The notes under the pieces are model-generated. The model was not told the origin of the DNA and ran no database searches. It worked only from the letters and a program-made list of their open reading frames with translations. Both the position numbers and the translations under genes were made by a program. Source: Thermomonospora echinospora (lineage in GTDB: Bacteria; Actinomycetota; Actinomycetes; Streptosporangiales; Streptosporangiaceae). From it: a DNA stretch of 64,000 nucleotides. The stretch is taken from contig NZ_FNVO01000001.1 of the NCBI RefSeq assembly GCF_900108175.1, positions 37,662-101,661 on the forward strand. The letters are read 5' to 3'. This document shows, one piece after another, positions 17,786-27,161 of this stretch. Numbering within the stretch: the first letter of the stretch is position 1; each line of letters starts with the position of its first letter.

Positions 17786-18353
17786 CTTGGTCGGCCGCCC
17801 CTCGTTTGAGATCACCGCGACGAACGGTCTTGGTCTCAGACTTGAGTAGTAGGTCCCTTGCGCGGCATCCGGGACTTACGGGGGAGAAAGGCGCCGACCG
17901 CAACAGACCAAGGTGGAGTTTGGGCGGCCCGCGCGCCGCCCACGAGCCCCACCACGGGTGCTCCGGCGACGCTGGAAAACAGCGCTCCGTCCGGGTGGAC
18001 CCCAGGTCGCGCAACGCCTCGGCCACCTCGCCGGTCCGTTCCTCCGGCGGACGAGGCCACCGCCCCCGACCGGCCGGAGCGATCATGCTCGGGTGGCACT
18101 CCCCGCCGCCCTGATCCCTCCAGTGTCCGATCTCAGGGTCGACCCTGGTCGCGGTCAAGGGCCGCCACCGCGTCGCCCTCTCCTTCCGTGCGGGCCCGGC
18201 ACCGTTCCGTGCGGGCCCGGCACGCCCGCAAGAACCGGTCACCGAGGAATTTCAGAGGCGTGAAAGGGCAGAATCCGGTCCGCCCGCACGAGGCGGCGGG
18301 CGACGGGACGGACATCCGGAGGTATCCCGGACGGACGAGGGGAGCGGGCGAGC
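17786..18353. other. Intergenic region between divergent PAP2 and PP2C genes
   Basis: About 570 bp with no frame of normal codon usage. It contains a 20-bp direct repeat at 18184-18224 and presumably both promoters, since the flanking genes diverge. Nothing else was recognised. Confidence 0.4.
18184..18224. repeat. 20-bp direct repeat, two head-to-tail copies
   Basis: TTCCGTGCGGGCCCGGCAC plus one base occurs at 18184-18204 and again at 18205-18224, period 21 bp, near two helical turns. It could be a tandem protein-binding site ahead of the PP2C gene, or plain slippage. Confidence 0.6.
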
Positions 18354-19463
18354 GTGCACACCCCTGACGATCTGGAGGAGTCCAGGGCGGGCGGGCTCGG
18401 CAACGGGGTCCTGCTGTTGTGGCTCGTGGGACTTCCCGTGGTCATCATGGTGCTCACCCTGCTGAGCCCCGCGGAGGCGAGGCTGGCGCTTCTGCTCATC
18501 TTCCTTCCCCCCTACATCTCCGGCAGGGGGACGGTGCGGCAGACCGCCGCCACGGCCGTGTGGGCCGGCCTGCTCGTCGTGATCTCGGTGATCGCCGATC
18601 CGCTCAGCAATCCCGTCACCGGCGCGACGGTGTGCCTGCTCTCCCTGGCCCTCGGCGCCTGGAGCGTCGTGTCGTGCCGGCGGCGGATCGCCGGGGAGGA
18701 GCGGATCCTGCGGCTGCGTTCGGCGGCCGCCACCCTGCAACGGCAGATCCTGCGCCCGCTGCCGCTGCGCACGGACCAGCTCGTGGTCGACGGGATGTAC
18801 GAGCCGGCGGAGGAGGACAGCATGGTCGGCGGCGACGTCTACGAGGTCATCGCCTCGCCGTACGGCAGCCGGGTGCTCATCGCCGACGTCCAGGGCAAGG
18901 GCCTGCGCGCCATCGGGATGGCCCTCACGGTGCTGGGCGCCTTCCGGGAGGCCGCCTACTGGCAGCCGGACCTCCTCGACGTCGTGGACGCCCTGGAGAG
19001 CGCCGTCGTCCGCCAGAACGCCTTCGCCAAGGAGATCGGCGAGCGGGAGCGCTTCGTCACCGCCCTCGTCCTGGGCTTCGACGACGGGCCCCGGGCCTGT
19101 GCCGTCAACTGCGGTCACGTACCGCCGTACATCCTGGACCAGCGGACCGGAACGGTGCTCCGGCACGAGGCGGGCGTCCCCCTGGGGCTCGGCGCCCTCG
19201 TCCCGGAATCGCGTACCGTCGAATGGTTCGACTTTCCCGCCGGGGCCACCCTCCTGCTGTGCACGGACGGCATCACCGAGGCCCGTGACTCCTCCGGAGC
19301 GTTCTATCCGCTGGCGGACCGCCTGGGAGCCTGTCACGGCACCTCGCCCAGCGAGGTGGTCTCCTTCCTGCGCACCGAACTGCGGCGGTACACCAGGGAA
19401 AGGTTCCGCGACGACATCGCCGTGCTGACCCTCCGCCGCGCCCACGCGGCCGTCCCGGCCTGA
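18354..19463 (+). CDS. Membrane-anchored SpoIIE-type PP2C protein phosphatase
   Basis: 369 residues from GTG 18354 (GAGGGGAGCGGG upstream). The N-terminal ~110 residues hold about four transmembrane segments. From about residue 125 the PP2C/SpoIIE catalytic domain follows: MVGGDVYEV (metal Asp), VLIADVQGKGLRAIGMA (the D-x-x-G-K-G motif), CGHVPPY, LLLCTDGITEARD and a final RDDIAVLTLR. Such enzymes dephosphorylate anti-anti-sigma proteins in partner-switching pathways. No anti-sigma or STAS gene is adjacent, so the partner is unknown. The sensor would be the membrane part. A strong hairpin follows the gene. Confidence 0.9.
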   Translation: MHTPDDLEESRAGGLGNGVLLLWLVGLPVVIMVLTLLSPAEARLALLLIFLPPYISGRGTVRQTAATAVWAGLLVVISVIADPLSNPVTGATVCLLSLALGAWSVVSCRRRIAGEERILRLRSAAATLQRQILRPLPLRTDQLVVDGMYEPAEEDSMVGGDVYEVIASPYGSRVLIADVQGKGLRAIGMALTVLGAFREAAYWQPDLLDVVDALESAVVRQNAFAKEIGERERFVTALVLGFDDGPRACAVNCGHVPPYILDQRTGTVLRHEAGVPLGLGALVPESRTVEWFDFPAGATLLLCTDGITEARDSSGAFYPLADRLGACHGTSPSEVVSFLRTELRRYTRERFRDDIAVLTLRRAHAAVPA

Positions 19464-19476
19464 CCCACGCACGCGA

Positions 19477-19521
19477 AAGGCCACCGGCCGGAGCCCCCGG
19501 AGAGAGCCGGCCGGTGGCCTT
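19477..19521. terminator. Bidirectional terminator between PP2C gene and glnA
   Basis: AAGGCCACCGGCCGG (19477-19491) pairs perfectly with CCGGCCGGTGGCCTT (19507-19521), giving a 15-bp stem and 15-nt loop between converging genes. No U-tract, as is usual in actinobacteria. Confidence 0.8.
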
Positions 19522-19598
19522 CCGCGACGGGCGGACGCCCCCGGCGCGTCCCAGGCGGCCGGCCCACAGCCCGCCGCCCAGGCCAACGCCTCACGAGA

Positions 19599-21023
19599 TC
19601 AGATGTCGTAGTAGAGCTCGAACTCGTGCGGGTGCGGGCGGAGCCGGATCGGGTCCAGCTCGTTCTCGCGCTTGTAGGAGATCCAGGTCTGGACCAGGTC
19701 CTCGGTGAAGACGCCGCCCTCGAGCAGGTACTCGTGGTCGGTCTCCAGCCGGTTGAGGACGGCCTCCAGCGAGCCGGGCACCTGCGGGATGGCGCGGGCC
19801 TCCTCCGGCGGCAGCTCGTAGAGGTCCTTGTCGACCGGCTCCGGCGGCTCGATCTTGTTCTTGATGCCGTCGATGCCGGCCATCAGCATCGCCGAGAACG
19901 CCAGGTACGGGTTGCAGGACGGGTCCGGCACCCGGAACTCGATGCGCTTGGCCTTGGGGTTGGAGCCGGTGATCGGCACCCGGATGCACGCCGACCGGTT
20001 GCGCTGCGAGTACACCAGGTTGACCGGGGCCTCGTAGCCGGGCACCAGCCGGTGGTAGGAGTTGACGGTCGGGTTGGTGAACGCCAGCAGCGACGGGGCG
20101 TGCTTGAGCAGGCCGCCGATGTACCAGCGCGCGGTGTCCGACAGCCCGGCGTAGCCGACCTCGTCGTAGAACAGCGGCGAGCCGTCCTTCCACAGCGACT
20201 GGTGGCAGTGCATGCCCGAGCCGTTGTCACCGAAGATCGGCTTGGGCATGAAGGTCACCGTCTTGCCGGCCGCCCGCGCCACGCTCTTGACCACGTACTT
20301 GTAGAGCATCAGCTGGTCGGCGGTGGTGAGCATCTCGCCGAAGCGGAAGTCGATCTCGGCCTGGCCGGCGGTGCCGACCTCGTGGTGCTGCATCTCCACC
20401 TTGATGCCGACCTCGAGCAGCCTGGCCACCATCTCCGAGCGCAGGTCGGTGTAGTGGTCCATCGGCGGGACCGGGAAGTAGCCGCCCTTGTAGGGGGGCT
20501 TGGCGCCGAGGTTGCCGCCGGCCTCCTCGCGGCCGGTGTTCCAGGCTCCCTCGATCGAGTCGAGGTAGTAGTAGCCGGCGTTCGGCTTGGTCTCGAACCG
20601 GACGTCGTCGAAGATGTAGAACTCGGCCTCCGGGCCGAAGTACACCGTGTCGGCGATGCCGGTGCTCTTGAGGTAGTCCTGGGCCTTCTTGGCCACGTTA
20701 CGCGGGTCGCGGCTGTAGGGCTCGCCGGTCAGCGGGTCGTGCACAAAGAACGTGATGTTCAGCGTCTTGTGCTGGCGGAACGGGTCGACGACCGCGGTGG
20801 TCGGGTCCGGCAGCAGCAGCATGTCGGACTCGTGGATCTCCTGGAAGCCGCGGATGGAGGACCCGTCGAACATCAGGCCCTCGGTGAAGACGCTCTCGCC
20901 GAAGTTCTCCACGGGGAACGTGAAGTGCTGCACGGTGCCGGGAAGATCCACGAACCTGCAGTCGACGAACTGAATGCCTTCGGCCTCTATGTAGCTCAGA
21001 ACCTCACCGGCGCTGCTGAACAT
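19599..21023 (-). CDS. glnA: Glutamine synthetase type I, adenylylation-regulated
   Basis: 474 residues, the standard length of GlnA (GS-I beta). It makes glutamine from glutamate, ammonia and ATP and forms a cytosolic dodecamer. Signature stretches: [75 protein letters not shown] and RIEFRVPD. The adenylylation Tyr lies in DLYELPPEE, the target of GlnE encoded at 11303-14374. Transcription probably depends on GlnR through the four-site box upstream. Confidence 0.98.
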   Translation of the reverse strand: MFSSAGEVLSYIEAEGIQFVDCRFVDLPGTVQHFTFPVENFGESVFTEGLMFDGSSIRGFQEIHESDMLLLPDPTTAVVDPFRQHKTLNITFFVHDPLTGEPYSRDPRNVAKKAQDYLKSTGIADTVYFGPEAEFYIFDDVRFETKPNAGYYYLDSIEGAWNTGREEAGGNLGAKPPYKGGYFPVPPMDHYTDLRSEMVARLLEVGIKVEMQHHEVGTAGQAEIDFRFGEMLTTADQLMLYKYVVKSVARAAGKTVTFMPKPIFGDNGSGMHCHQSLWKDGSPLFYDEVGYAGLSDTARWYIGGLLKHAPSLLAFTNPTVNSYHRLVPGYEAPVNLVYSQRNRSACIRVPITGSNPKAKRIEFRVPDPSCNPYLAFSAMLMAGIDGIKNKIEPPEPVDKDLYELPPEEARAIPQVPGSLEAVLNRLETDHEYLLEGGVFTEDLVQTWISYKRENELDPIRLRPHPHEFELYYDI

Positions 21024-21057
21024 CCAACCTCCCTGGGGCGCTTTGGTGCTTCTCGAA

Positions 21058-21111
21058 AAGCTAGGAGCAGGCCGTTTCCCGGCCGTGTCCCAAATGTTTC
21101 GCGTGTGTTAC
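21058..21111 (-). promoter_or_regulatory. Four-site GlnR box and -10 of glnA
   Basis: Read on the minus strand: GTAAC-N6-GAAAC-N6-GACAC-N6-GAAAC at 21111 down to 21074, the complete a1-b1-a2-b2 GlnR layout with exact 6-nt spacing. Ten nt further is TAGCTT (21063-21058), a good -10. GlnR activates glnA this way in nitrogen limitation in Streptomyces and mycobacteria. Confidence 0.88.
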
Positions 21112-21277
21112 GCATCATGTCGGGCTGTGACATGGCGGAGACCACCCCTGCCGATCTACCCGCAGACCCCGCTCCGACACCGGCATCGGCCCCCGTCCCG
21201 GCCGCGGCTCGCCGAGGCGCGCCCCGGGCCCGGGGCGGGGAGCCCGCCCGGCGTCGGGGACCGGCCGGATCAGCGGA

Positions 21278-21283
21278 TACCGT
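21278..21283 (+). promoter_or_regulatory. Leaderless -10 hexamer for the RDD gene
   Basis: TACCGT lies 7 nt before ATG 21291. GGGGGT between them could also act as a weak ribosome site. Confidence 0.4.
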
Positions 21284-21290
21284 GGGGGTC

Positions 21291-21773
21291 ATGAGCAGTG
21301 GCAGGCAGACGGCGGGCGGGCCGCGTTGGACGCAGACCTGGCTGGGCGGAGCGCGCTCGGCCGGTGCGGATCTGGGATATCCGGGGCAGCGGCTGGGCCT
21401 TCCCGAACACGGATCCCAGGCCGTCGCCGGCTACGGCCGCCGGCTGGTCGCCCTGTTCGTGGACTGGGGCCTGTGCATGCTCATCTCCGCGTTCCTGGCC
21501 CGCGCGTTCGAGCTGTCCCCGCCGGGCCGCAGCCTGCTGACGCTGGGGCTGTTCGGGCTGCAGGCCGTGGTGCTGACCGCCACGATCGGGATGACGCTCG
21601 GCAAGCGGCTGTGCGGCATCCGCGTCGTCCGCCTGGACGGCCGCCCGGTCGGGCCGGTGTGGGCGCTGGTGCGCACCCTGCTGATCCTGACCGTTGTCCC
21701 GGCGCTGCTGTGGGACCGTGATCACCGGGGCCTGCACGACCGGGCCGCCAACACCGCCGTGATCAACCTCTGA
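21291..21773 (+). CDS. RDD family membrane protein
   Basis: 160 residues. A soluble N-terminal ~45 residues precede the RDD domain: GYGRRLVALFVDWG (the R..D pair), three hydrophobic segments, GMTLGKRLCGIRVVRLDG, and a final WDRDHRGLHDRAANT. RDD proteins are small integral membrane proteins, some linked to ion or solute transport; function here unknown. ATG 21291 was chosen because the domain begins soon after and a leaderless -10 precedes it; the frame is open further upstream only because of the overlapping glnA antisense. Divergent from glnA. Confidence 0.85.
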   Translation: MSSGRQTAGGPRWTQTWLGGARSAGADLGYPGQRLGLPEHGSQAVAGYGRRLVALFVDWGLCMLISAFLARAFELSPPGRSLLTLGLFGLQAVVLTATIGMTLGKRLCGIRVVRLDGRPVGPVWALVRTLLILTVVPALLWDRDHRGLHDRAANTAVINL

Positions 21774-21817
21774 GACCGGCGGCGCCCCCGCCGCCCTGGA
21801 ACACCGACGCAAACACC

Positions 21818-21845
21818 GACGCCACCGCGTGAGCGCGGTGGCGTC
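21818..21845. terminator. Bidirectional terminator between RDD and DUF4191 genes
   Basis: GACGCCACCGCG (21818-21829), loop TGAG, CGCGGTGGCGTC (21834-21845): a perfect 12-bp stem between convergent genes. Confidence 0.82.
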
Positions 21846-21869
21846 GACGTCTTCGGGGAGACCGGGCGG

Positions 21870-22562
21870 CTAGCGGGTCTTGGGGCGGGGCCCCTTGGGC
21901 ATCCGCACGTTGCGCGGGATCGGGCCCTTGGGCATCTGTATTTTCTGCGGCAGCGCCCGGAGCCGGTCGTTGAGCTCCATGACCTGCGCCTTGTTGAGGT
22001 TGCGGGGCAGCTTCATCAGGTGCCGCTGCAGCTTGCCGACCGGCACCTGCCCCTCCTCCTCACCGACCTGCACGTCGTAGATCGGCACCTGCTGGGCGGC
22101 CCGGGAGATGCGCTTCTTCTCCGCGCCGAGCAGCTGGCCCACCCGGCTGGAGGGGCCCTCCGAGACCAGGATCACCCCGGGCCGGCCGACCACCCGGTGC
22201 ACCATGTCCATGTTGCGGTTGCCGTTCACCGCCTCGGTGACCGTCCAGTTGCCGCGCATCGACTTCAGGATCGCCGCGGCCGCTCCCGGCTGCCCGGCGA
22301 TCATCTTGTACTGGGCGCGCTGGGCCAGCTGGCCGAACAGGATCATGCCCACCAGCACCGCCACCAGCACGCCCAGCGGGGCGAAGAACCACAGGCCGCC
22401 GAAGACCAGTCCGATGACCACGAACAGCACCAGAGTGCCGAGCGCGGCGCCGACGACGATCGGGAGGGCCTTCGGGTCCGCCTGCCGCAGGATCTGGGCG
22501 ATCATGCGGATCTGCTTGAGGCGACCGGGGCTCTTCCCGGCATCCGTGGCGTTGTTCGACAT
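21870..22562 (-). CDS. DUF4191 family membrane protein
   Basis: 230 residues. A short basic N-terminus precedes two transmembrane helices at about residues 30-80. A soluble domain follows (NWTVTEAVNGNRNMDMVHRVVGRPGVILV) and then a very basic Pro/Lys tail with repeated MPKGP. This matches the actinobacterial family DUF4191, of unknown function, normally found next to lipA as here. TATCCT lies 7 nt before the ATG, with GAGGGG between, so translation may be leaderless or SD-led. The gene follows lipA by 46 bp and may share its transcript. Confidence 0.88.
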   Translation of the reverse strand: MSNNATDAGKSPGRLKQIRMIAQILRQADPKALPIVVGAALGTLVLFVVIGLVFGGLWFFAPLGVLVAVLVGMILFGQLAQRAQYKMIAGQPGAAAAILKSMRGNWTVTEAVNGNRNMDMVHRVVGRPGVILVSEGPSSRVGQLLGAEKKRISRAAQQVPIYDVQVGEEEGQVPVGKLQRHLMKLPRNLNKAQVMELNDRLRALPQKIQMPKGPIPRNVRMPKGPRPKTR

Positions 22563-22608
22563 GCCCCTCAGGATAGTCGTGTTCCCGGTGGCGTACGTTG
22601 ACCGGCGT

Positions 22609-23535
22609 TTACCGACGGGCGTCCACGGCCTGCCGGTAGAGCCGGCCGGCCCGGTAGCTGGAGCGCACCAGCGGCCCGGACATCACCCCGGCGAAGCCGA
22701 TCTCCTCGGCCTCGGCGGACAGCTCGACGAACTCCTCGGGCTTGACCCACCGCTCGACCGGGTGGTGGCGCGGGGACGGCCGCAGGTACTGGGTGATGGT
22801 GACCAGCTCACAGCCTGCCGCGTGCAGGTCGCGCAGCGCCTGGGAGACCTCCTCGCGGGTCTCGCCCATGCCCAGGATCAGGTTGGACTTGGTGACCAGC
22901 CCCGCCTGGCGGGCCCGGGTCAGCACCTCCAGGGACCGCTCGTAGCGGAACGCGGGACGGATGCGCTTGAAGATGCGCGGCACCGTCTCCACGTTGTGCG
23001 CGAGCACCTCCGGGCGCGCCCCGAACACCTCGGCCAGCAGCGAGGGCACCCCGTTGAAGTCGGGGATCAGCAGCTCCACACCGCAGCCGGGCACCGCCTG
23101 GTGAATCTGCCGCACCGTCTCGGCGTACAGCCAGGCGCCCTGGTCGGGCAGGTCGTCGCGGGCCACCCCGGTCACCGTGGCGTACCGCAGCCCCATCGAG
23201 GCCACCGACTCGGCCACCCGGCGCGGCTCGTCGGGGTCGTAGGCGGCGGGCTTGCCGGTGTCGATCTGGCAGAAGTCGCAGCGCCGCGTGCACTGGTCGC
23301 CGCCGATCAGGAAGGTGGCCTCCCGGTCCTCCCAGCACTCGTAGATGTTGGGGCAGCCGGCCTCCTGGCACACCGTGTGCAGGCCCTCGTCCTTGACCAG
23401 CCTGGTGAGCTCGCGGTACTGCGGGCCCATCTTCAGCCGCGTCTTGATCCACGGCGGCTTGCGCTCGATCGGCGTCTGGCTGTTACGGACTTCTATGCGA
23501 AGGAGCTTGCGCCCCTCAGGGGTCACCGCAGTCAC
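22609..23535 (-). CDS. lipA: Lipoyl synthase (radical SAM)
   Basis: About 308 residues. It inserts two sulfurs into protein-bound octanoate to make the lipoyl cofactor used by SucB. Both iron-sulfur motifs are present: auxiliary-cluster C-x4-C-x5-C ([12 protein letters not shown]) and the radical SAM C-x3-C-x2-C (CTRRCDFC). The C-terminal RSSYRAG, with the conserved Ser ligand of the auxiliary cluster, is also seen. GTG 23535 was chosen as start because TACATT lies 6 nt upstream (leaderless) and homologues begin there. A second GTG at 23526 has GAGGGG 8 nt upstream. lipB, the other lipoate gene, is at 24665-25390. Confidence 0.96.
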   Translation of the reverse strand: MTAVTPEGRKLLRIEVRNSQTPIERKPPWIKTRLKMGPQYRELTRLVKDEGLHTVCQEAGCPNIYECWEDREATFLIGGDQCTRRCDFCQIDTGKPAAYDPDEPRRVAESVASMGLRYATVTGVARDDLPDQGAWLYAETVRQIHQAVPGCGVELLIPDFNGVPSLLAEVFGARPEVLAHNVETVPRIFKRIRPAFRYERSLEVLTRARQAGLVTKSNLILGMGETREEVSQALRDLHAAGCELVTITQYLRPSPRHHPVERWVKPEEFVELSAEAEEIGFAGVMSGPLVRSSYRAGRLYRQAVDARR

Positions 23536-23541
23536 CCCTCT

Positions 23542-23547
23542 AATGTA
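23542..23547 (-). promoter_or_regulatory. Leaderless -10 hexamer for lipA
   Basis: TACATT, then AGAGGG, then GTG 23535. This fits a leaderless transcript, although AGAGGGG could also act as ribosome site for the second GTG. Confidence 0.45.
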
Positions 23548-23592
23548 CGTGCTGGGCGGCACCCTCCGACCGGCCCGAACCCGGGAGCCAAG

Positions 23593-23925
23593 ATGATCCT
23601 GAGCACGATGAACGACCTGCCGGGCCACCAGGTGACCGAGGTGCTCGGCGACGTGTTCGGCCTGACCGTCGTCGTGCGGGCGCCCGCCTCGCAGATCGAG
23701 GCGGGGCTGCGCACCTTCTTCGGCGGCGGCGAGGCCCGCGGGCTGGCCGGCCAGTTGCACGAGGGCCGGCTGGAGGCGCGCAGGCGACTGAGGGAGGCGG
23801 CCGGGGAGCTGGGCGCGGACGCGGTGCTGGCGATGCGGTTCGAGACCAGCGAGCTGCGCGAGGGCGGCCTGGAGATCTGCGCGTACGGCACCGCCGTCCG
23901 GGCTCGCCGGATTGAGGAACCGTAA
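23593..23925 (+). CDS. YbjQ/UPF0145 family protein
   Basis: 110 residues matching the YbjQ (DUF74) family: an N-terminal strand pair ([26 protein letters not shown]), a helix with [25 protein letters not shown], then [13 protein letters not shown] and a terminal AYGTAVRAR strand. Members are small homo-pentameric cytosolic proteins thought to bind heavy metals or small ligands; function not established. ATG 23593 with GGGAGCC upstream. It diverges from lipA over 57 bp. Confidence 0.85.
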   Translation: MILSTMNDLPGHQVTEVLGDVFGLTVVVRAPASQIEAGLRTFFGGGEARGLAGQLHEGRLEARRRLREAAGELGADAVLAMRFETSELREGGLEICAYGTAVRARRIEEP

Positions 23926-24048
23926 CGATTCGGGCGCCAGGACCGGGGATCGCGCACCGATTCCGGTGTTCCGGACCGGCGTGGCCGTCGATCTCTCTAG
24001 GGTGACTCCCTGTTGTCGTTACCGAGTCGTAGGTGAAGGAGCCATGTC

Positions 24049-24564
24049 GTGGGCCTGGCGATGTCGTACCTCAGGCTGCCCCCGTCGCTTGAGGGCGAGC
24101 AGGATCCGGGCCGGATCGCCCATCTGGTGTTCGGCCGGGCGGACTGGCGCCGGCGCCATCCGGCGGACCGGATGCTGGACGTGGGTGGCGCCTGGCAGGC
24201 GCTGCACTATCTGATCACCGGCGATCCGTGGGACGGCCGCCAGCCCGGGGCCGACGTGGTGTGCGGCGGCCGGCTGCTCACCGAGGATGGCGCGGACGGG
24301 CTGGGCATGGACGTGATCCACCTGGTCCCCGAGCGGGTCCGGCCCGCCGCCGACCTGCTGACCGGCACCTCGTTCGACACGCTGGCCGGGCGGTTCGACC
24401 CGGCCGCGATGGCCGCCGCCGAGGTGCAGGACGCCGCCGGGATGGACGAGACGACGCGGGACCGGGTGCTCCGCCCTGCCTACGAGCGGCTCACCCGGCT
24501 GTTCGCGGCGGCGGCGGCCGACGGCCAGGCCGTCTACAAGGTGATGGTCCCCCAGGACTCCTGA
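24049..24564 (+). CDS. DUF1877 (YfbM-like) family protein
   Basis: 171 residues with the DUF1877 order: MSYLRLPPSLE at the start, DVGGAWQALHYLITGDPWDG, a central loop, MDVIHLVPERVRPAADLL, then helices ending YKVMVPQ. The family is widespread and uncharacterised. GTG 24049 is chosen because AAGGAG lies 8 nt upstream; the in-frame ATG at 24061 is the alternative. A -10-like TAGGGT lies at 23998-24003. A strong hairpin follows the stop. Confidence 0.85.
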   Translation: MGLAMSYLRLPPSLEGEQDPGRIAHLVFGRADWRRRHPADRMLDVGGAWQALHYLITGDPWDGRQPGADVVCGGRLLTEDGADGLGMDVIHLVPERVRPAADLLTGTSFDTLAGRFDPAAMAAAEVQDAAGMDETTRDRVLRPAYERLTRLFAAAAADGQAVYKVMVPQDS

Positions 24565-24566
24565 CC

Positions 24567-24592
24567 CGGCCCCGGCCGTCACGCCGGGGCCG
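24567..24592. terminator. Terminator between DUF1877 gene and lipB
   Basis: CGGCCCCGGC (24567-24576), 6-nt loop, GCCGGGGCCG (24583-24592): a perfect 10-bp stem between convergent genes, directly after the DUF1877 stop. Confidence 0.75.
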
Positions 24593-24664
24593 GACTTCGC
24601 CCCGGCGTCGCGCCGGGCGCGGATCTCCGCCCGCAGGGCCTTGGAGCCGCCCCGGAAGGCGGGT

Positions 24665-25390
24665 TCAGCCGGTGAGCTGGGCGAGCGTGCGGTGGAAGGT
24701 CTCCCGGACGCCCAGCACCTCGGCCAGGTGCCGTTCCACCAGGGGCAGGATCTCCTGGACGGGGACCCGGCGGCCCAGTTCCTCGCTGAGCGAGGTGGAT
24801 CCCACGTCCCGGATGCCGCACGGCACGATGCGGTCGAACCAGGACATGTCGCAGTCGCAGTTGAGCATGAAGCCGTGCATGGTCACGCCGCGCGAGACCC
24901 GCACGCCGATCGAACCGATCTTGCGGTCCGGCCGGCCCGGCACCCACAGCCCCCGGCGGCCCTCCACGGTGACGGTCTCCAGCCCCAGCTCGGCGCAGAC
25001 CTTCATCATCATGGTCTCCAGCCGCCGCACGTAGGAGATCACGTCCACCGGGTCGGGCAGCCGGACGATCGGGTAGCCGGTCAGCTGGCCGGGACCGTGC
25101 CAGGTGATGTTGCCGCCGCGGTCCACGTCGATCACCGGGGCACCCGGGTCGGTGAGCGGCCGGTCCAGCGGAGTGGTCCGCTTGCCCGCGGTGTACACCG
25201 GCTGGTGCTCCAGCAGCAGCGCCGTGTCGGGGATCTCCCCGGCGATTCGCCGCTCCTGGGTGCGCCGCTGGAGTTCCCAGGCGGTCTCGTACGGGATGGC
25301 GTGCTCCCCGAACCCCACGTGGACGATGACCAGGTCGCCGGTACGTGTCGCCGCCGCCTGGGTCCCGCCCGCCTCAAGTACGTCTGTCAC
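24665..25390 (-). CDS. lipB: Lipoyl(octanoyl) transferase
   Basis: 241 residues. It moves octanoate from acyl carrier protein to lipoyl domains before LipA acts. The family motif is [19 protein letters not shown], with the catalytic Lys and Cys in [20 protein letters not shown] and [16 protein letters not shown] 25390 follows TAGGCT-N7, another leaderless arrangement. lipA is nearby, and the acceptor SucB is encoded at 27350-28819. Confidence 0.96.
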   Translation of the reverse strand: MTDVLEAGGTQAAATRTGDLVIVHVGFGEHAIPYETAWELQRRTQERRIAGEIPDTALLLEHQPVYTAGKRTTPLDRPLTDPGAPVIDVDRGGNITWHGPGQLTGYPIVRLPDPVDVISYVRRLETMMMKVCAELGLETVTVEGRRGLWVPGRPDRKIGSIGVRVSRGVTMHGFMLNCDCDMSWFDRIVPCGIRDVGSTSLSEELGRRVPVQEILPLVERHLAEVLGVRETFHRTLAQLTG

Positions 25391-25397
25391 GGTGACC

Positions 25398-25403
25398 AGC
25401 CTA
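25398..25403 (-). promoter_or_regulatory. Leaderless -10 hexamer for lipB
   Basis: TAGGCT lies 7 nt before GTG 25390, with no ribosome site in between. Confidence 0.42.
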
Positions 25404-25447
25404 CGTCCGCGGGAACGGGCGTGACCGGGGTTGCCGCCGATCTCACG

Positions 25448-26179
25448 TCACGACAGCATGCGCGGCTCGATCACCGTCTCCTTGGCGGCGCCGGAGCCGT
25501 CGGGCTCGACGCTGTAGGCGCGGCCCTCGGGGCGGTAGGAGACCGCCTGTACCAGCTCGGTGCCCACATAGTGCAGGCCGACCCCCTCGTCGGCGGCGTA
25601 TCCGGCCGGCAGCGTGCCCTCGCCCACCAGCCGCTGCAGCAGCGGCCGCCGCTGCGGGTCACTGTCGTAGTGGACGCCGCACGAGTACGGCAGGAAGCCC
25701 AGGCCGTCGGTCAGCGGACGCAACAGCGGCCCGAAGGAGTCGGTGTTGCCGCCCACGTGCCAGCACAGGGCGCCGGCGCTCTGCCCGGCCAGGACCACGC
25801 CCTCCTGCCAGGCCTCGCGCAGAATGTCGTCCAGGCCGTGCAGGCGCCACAGGGCCAGCAGGTTGGCGACGCTGCCGCCGAACACGTACAGCAGGTCCTG
25901 ACTGAGCAGGTGGGACCGCATGTCGGCGATGTTGGGCATCGGGAACAGCACCAGATGGCTGGTCTCCACATCGAGCCCCGACAGCGCCGCGTACCCGCGT
26001 GCCACGTGCTCGGCGCCGTCGCCCAGCGCGGTGGGCAGGAAGCACACCCGCGGCCGGTCCTGGCCGGTCAGGTCGAGCGCGTACCGCAGCAGCGGGCTGG
26101 GAGCCAGCCCGTACCGGTCGTCGGGGACGAACGTGCCCCCGCCGATCGCCAGAATGTGCGGCTGCCCGTCAGTGCCCAT
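25448..26179 (-). CDS. Peptidase E-like serine peptidase (family S51)
   Basis: 243 residues with the glutamine-amidotransferase-like fold of S51 dipeptidases. The nucleophile Ser is in GQSAGALCWH, and other motifs are LAIGGGTF, YVFGGSVANLLALWR, FLPYSCGVHYDSDPQRR and YAADEGVGLHY. Peptidase E cuts Asp-X dipeptides; whether this actinobacterial branch does so is not established. ATG 26179 has GAGGGGGTGG upstream. It lies 57 bp from lipB on the same strand but is probably transcribed separately. Confidence 0.87.
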   Translation of the reverse strand: MGTDGQPHILAIGGGTFVPDDRYGLAPSPLLRYALDLTGQDRPRVCFLPTALGDGAEHVARGYAALSGLDVETSHLVLFPMPNIADMRSHLLSQDLLYVFGGSVANLLALWRLHGLDDILREAWQEGVVLAGQSAGALCWHVGGNTDSFGPLLRPLTDGLGFLPYSCGVHYDSDPQRRPLLQRLVGEGTLPAGYAADEGVGLHYVGTELVQAVSYRPEGRAYSVEPDGSGAAKETVIEPRMLS

Positions 26180-26267
26180 CTCGCCACCCCCTCAGTGGAT
26201 CTGTCATATCGCAGGTCACCGTAGGACCACAGGTCCAGTCAGGGGGTCACTTTGGCCAATCTTGAAC

Positions 26268-27161
26268 TCACCGGCGCGCCAGTTCCGCCTGCAGCGCCCC
26301 CGCCAGCTCCGGGTGGGCGAAGACGAACCCGGCCTCGGTCAGCCGGCGCGGCACGACCCGCTGGCTGACGAACAGCGCCTCGTCGGCGAAGCCGCCCATC
26401 GCGAGCCTCAGCGGAAGCTTCGGCGCCACCCAGGGGGCGGGGCGTCCCACCGCCCTGGCCAGCGCCTTGGTGTACTCGGCGTTGGTGACGGGCTGGGGCG
26501 CGGTCAGGTTCACCGGGCCGGACAGATCCCCGTCGATGAGGAACCGCAGCGCAGCCACCTGGTCAGCCAGCGAGATCCAGCTCATCCACTGCCGTCCGCC
26601 GCCCAACCGGCCGCCCAGCCCCAGCTTGAACAGCGGCAGCAGCCTGCCCAGCACCCCGCCCCGCCGCGACAGCACCACCCCGGTGCGCGGCAGCACCAGC
26701 CGGATCCCGGCGTCGGCGGCGGGCCGGGCCGCCGCCTCCCAGTCGGCCACGAGCCGGGCGAGGAAACCCTCGCCCTGCGGGGCGTCCTCGCCGGCCTCCC
26801 GGTCGCCGGTGTCGCCGTAGTAGCCGACCGCCGACCCGCATACCAGCACGGCGGGCCTGTCGTTGAGCCCGGCCAGCGCGGTGGCGATCGTCCGCGTCCC
26901 CGCCACCCGGCTGTCGCGGATCCGCCGCTTGTACTCCTCGTTCCACCGCCTGTCGCCGATCCCGGCCCCGGCCAGGTGAACGACCGCGCCGACGCCCTCC
27001 AGCGCCGCGGTGTCGACGTCCCCGCCAGGGTTCCATCGCACCTCGCCGGGCTCCTGCGGCTCGCGCCGGACGAGCCGCAGGACCTGATGCCCGTCGGTTT
27101 CGAGACTGTGCGCCAGCGCGCTTCCGATGAGCCCGGAAGCCCCGGTGATCGCGATCTTCAT
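26268..27161 (-). CDS. TIGR01777-type NAD(P)-dependent epimerase/dehydratase-like protein
   Basis: 297 residues, extended short-chain dehydrogenase fold. The nucleotide-binding motif is GASGLIGSALAHSL at residues 7-20, followed by VVHLAGAGIGDRRW, SAVGYYGDTGD and a C-terminal DUF1731-like helical end (PLRLAMGGFADEALFVSQRV). These are the marks of the TIGR01777 family, whose substrate is unknown. The Tyr of the Y-x-x-x-K motif is present in GYYGDTG but the Lys is not, which is usual for the family. ATG 27161 was chosen; the frame is open upstream without a ribosome site. Confidence 0.87.
   Translation of the reverse strand: MKIAITGASGLIGSALAHSLETDGHQVLRLVRREPQEPGEVRWNPGGDVDTAALEGVGAVVHLAGAGIGDRRWNEEYKRRIRDSRVAGTRTIATALAGLNDRPAVLVCGSAVGYYGDTGDREAGEDAPQGEGFLARLVADWEAAARPAADAGIRLVLPRTGVVLSRRGGVLGRLLPLFKLGLGGRLGGGRQWMSWISLADQVAALRFLIDGDLSGPVNLTAPQPVTNAEYTKALARAVGRPAPWVAPKLPLRLAMGGFADEALFVSQRVVPRRLTEAGFVFAHPELAGALQAELARR

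Noticed and set aside
17806-18353. Small genes in the PAP2-PP2C gap
   Set aside because: All frames there have poor third-position bias and Arg/Pro/Gly-rich products without ribosome sites.
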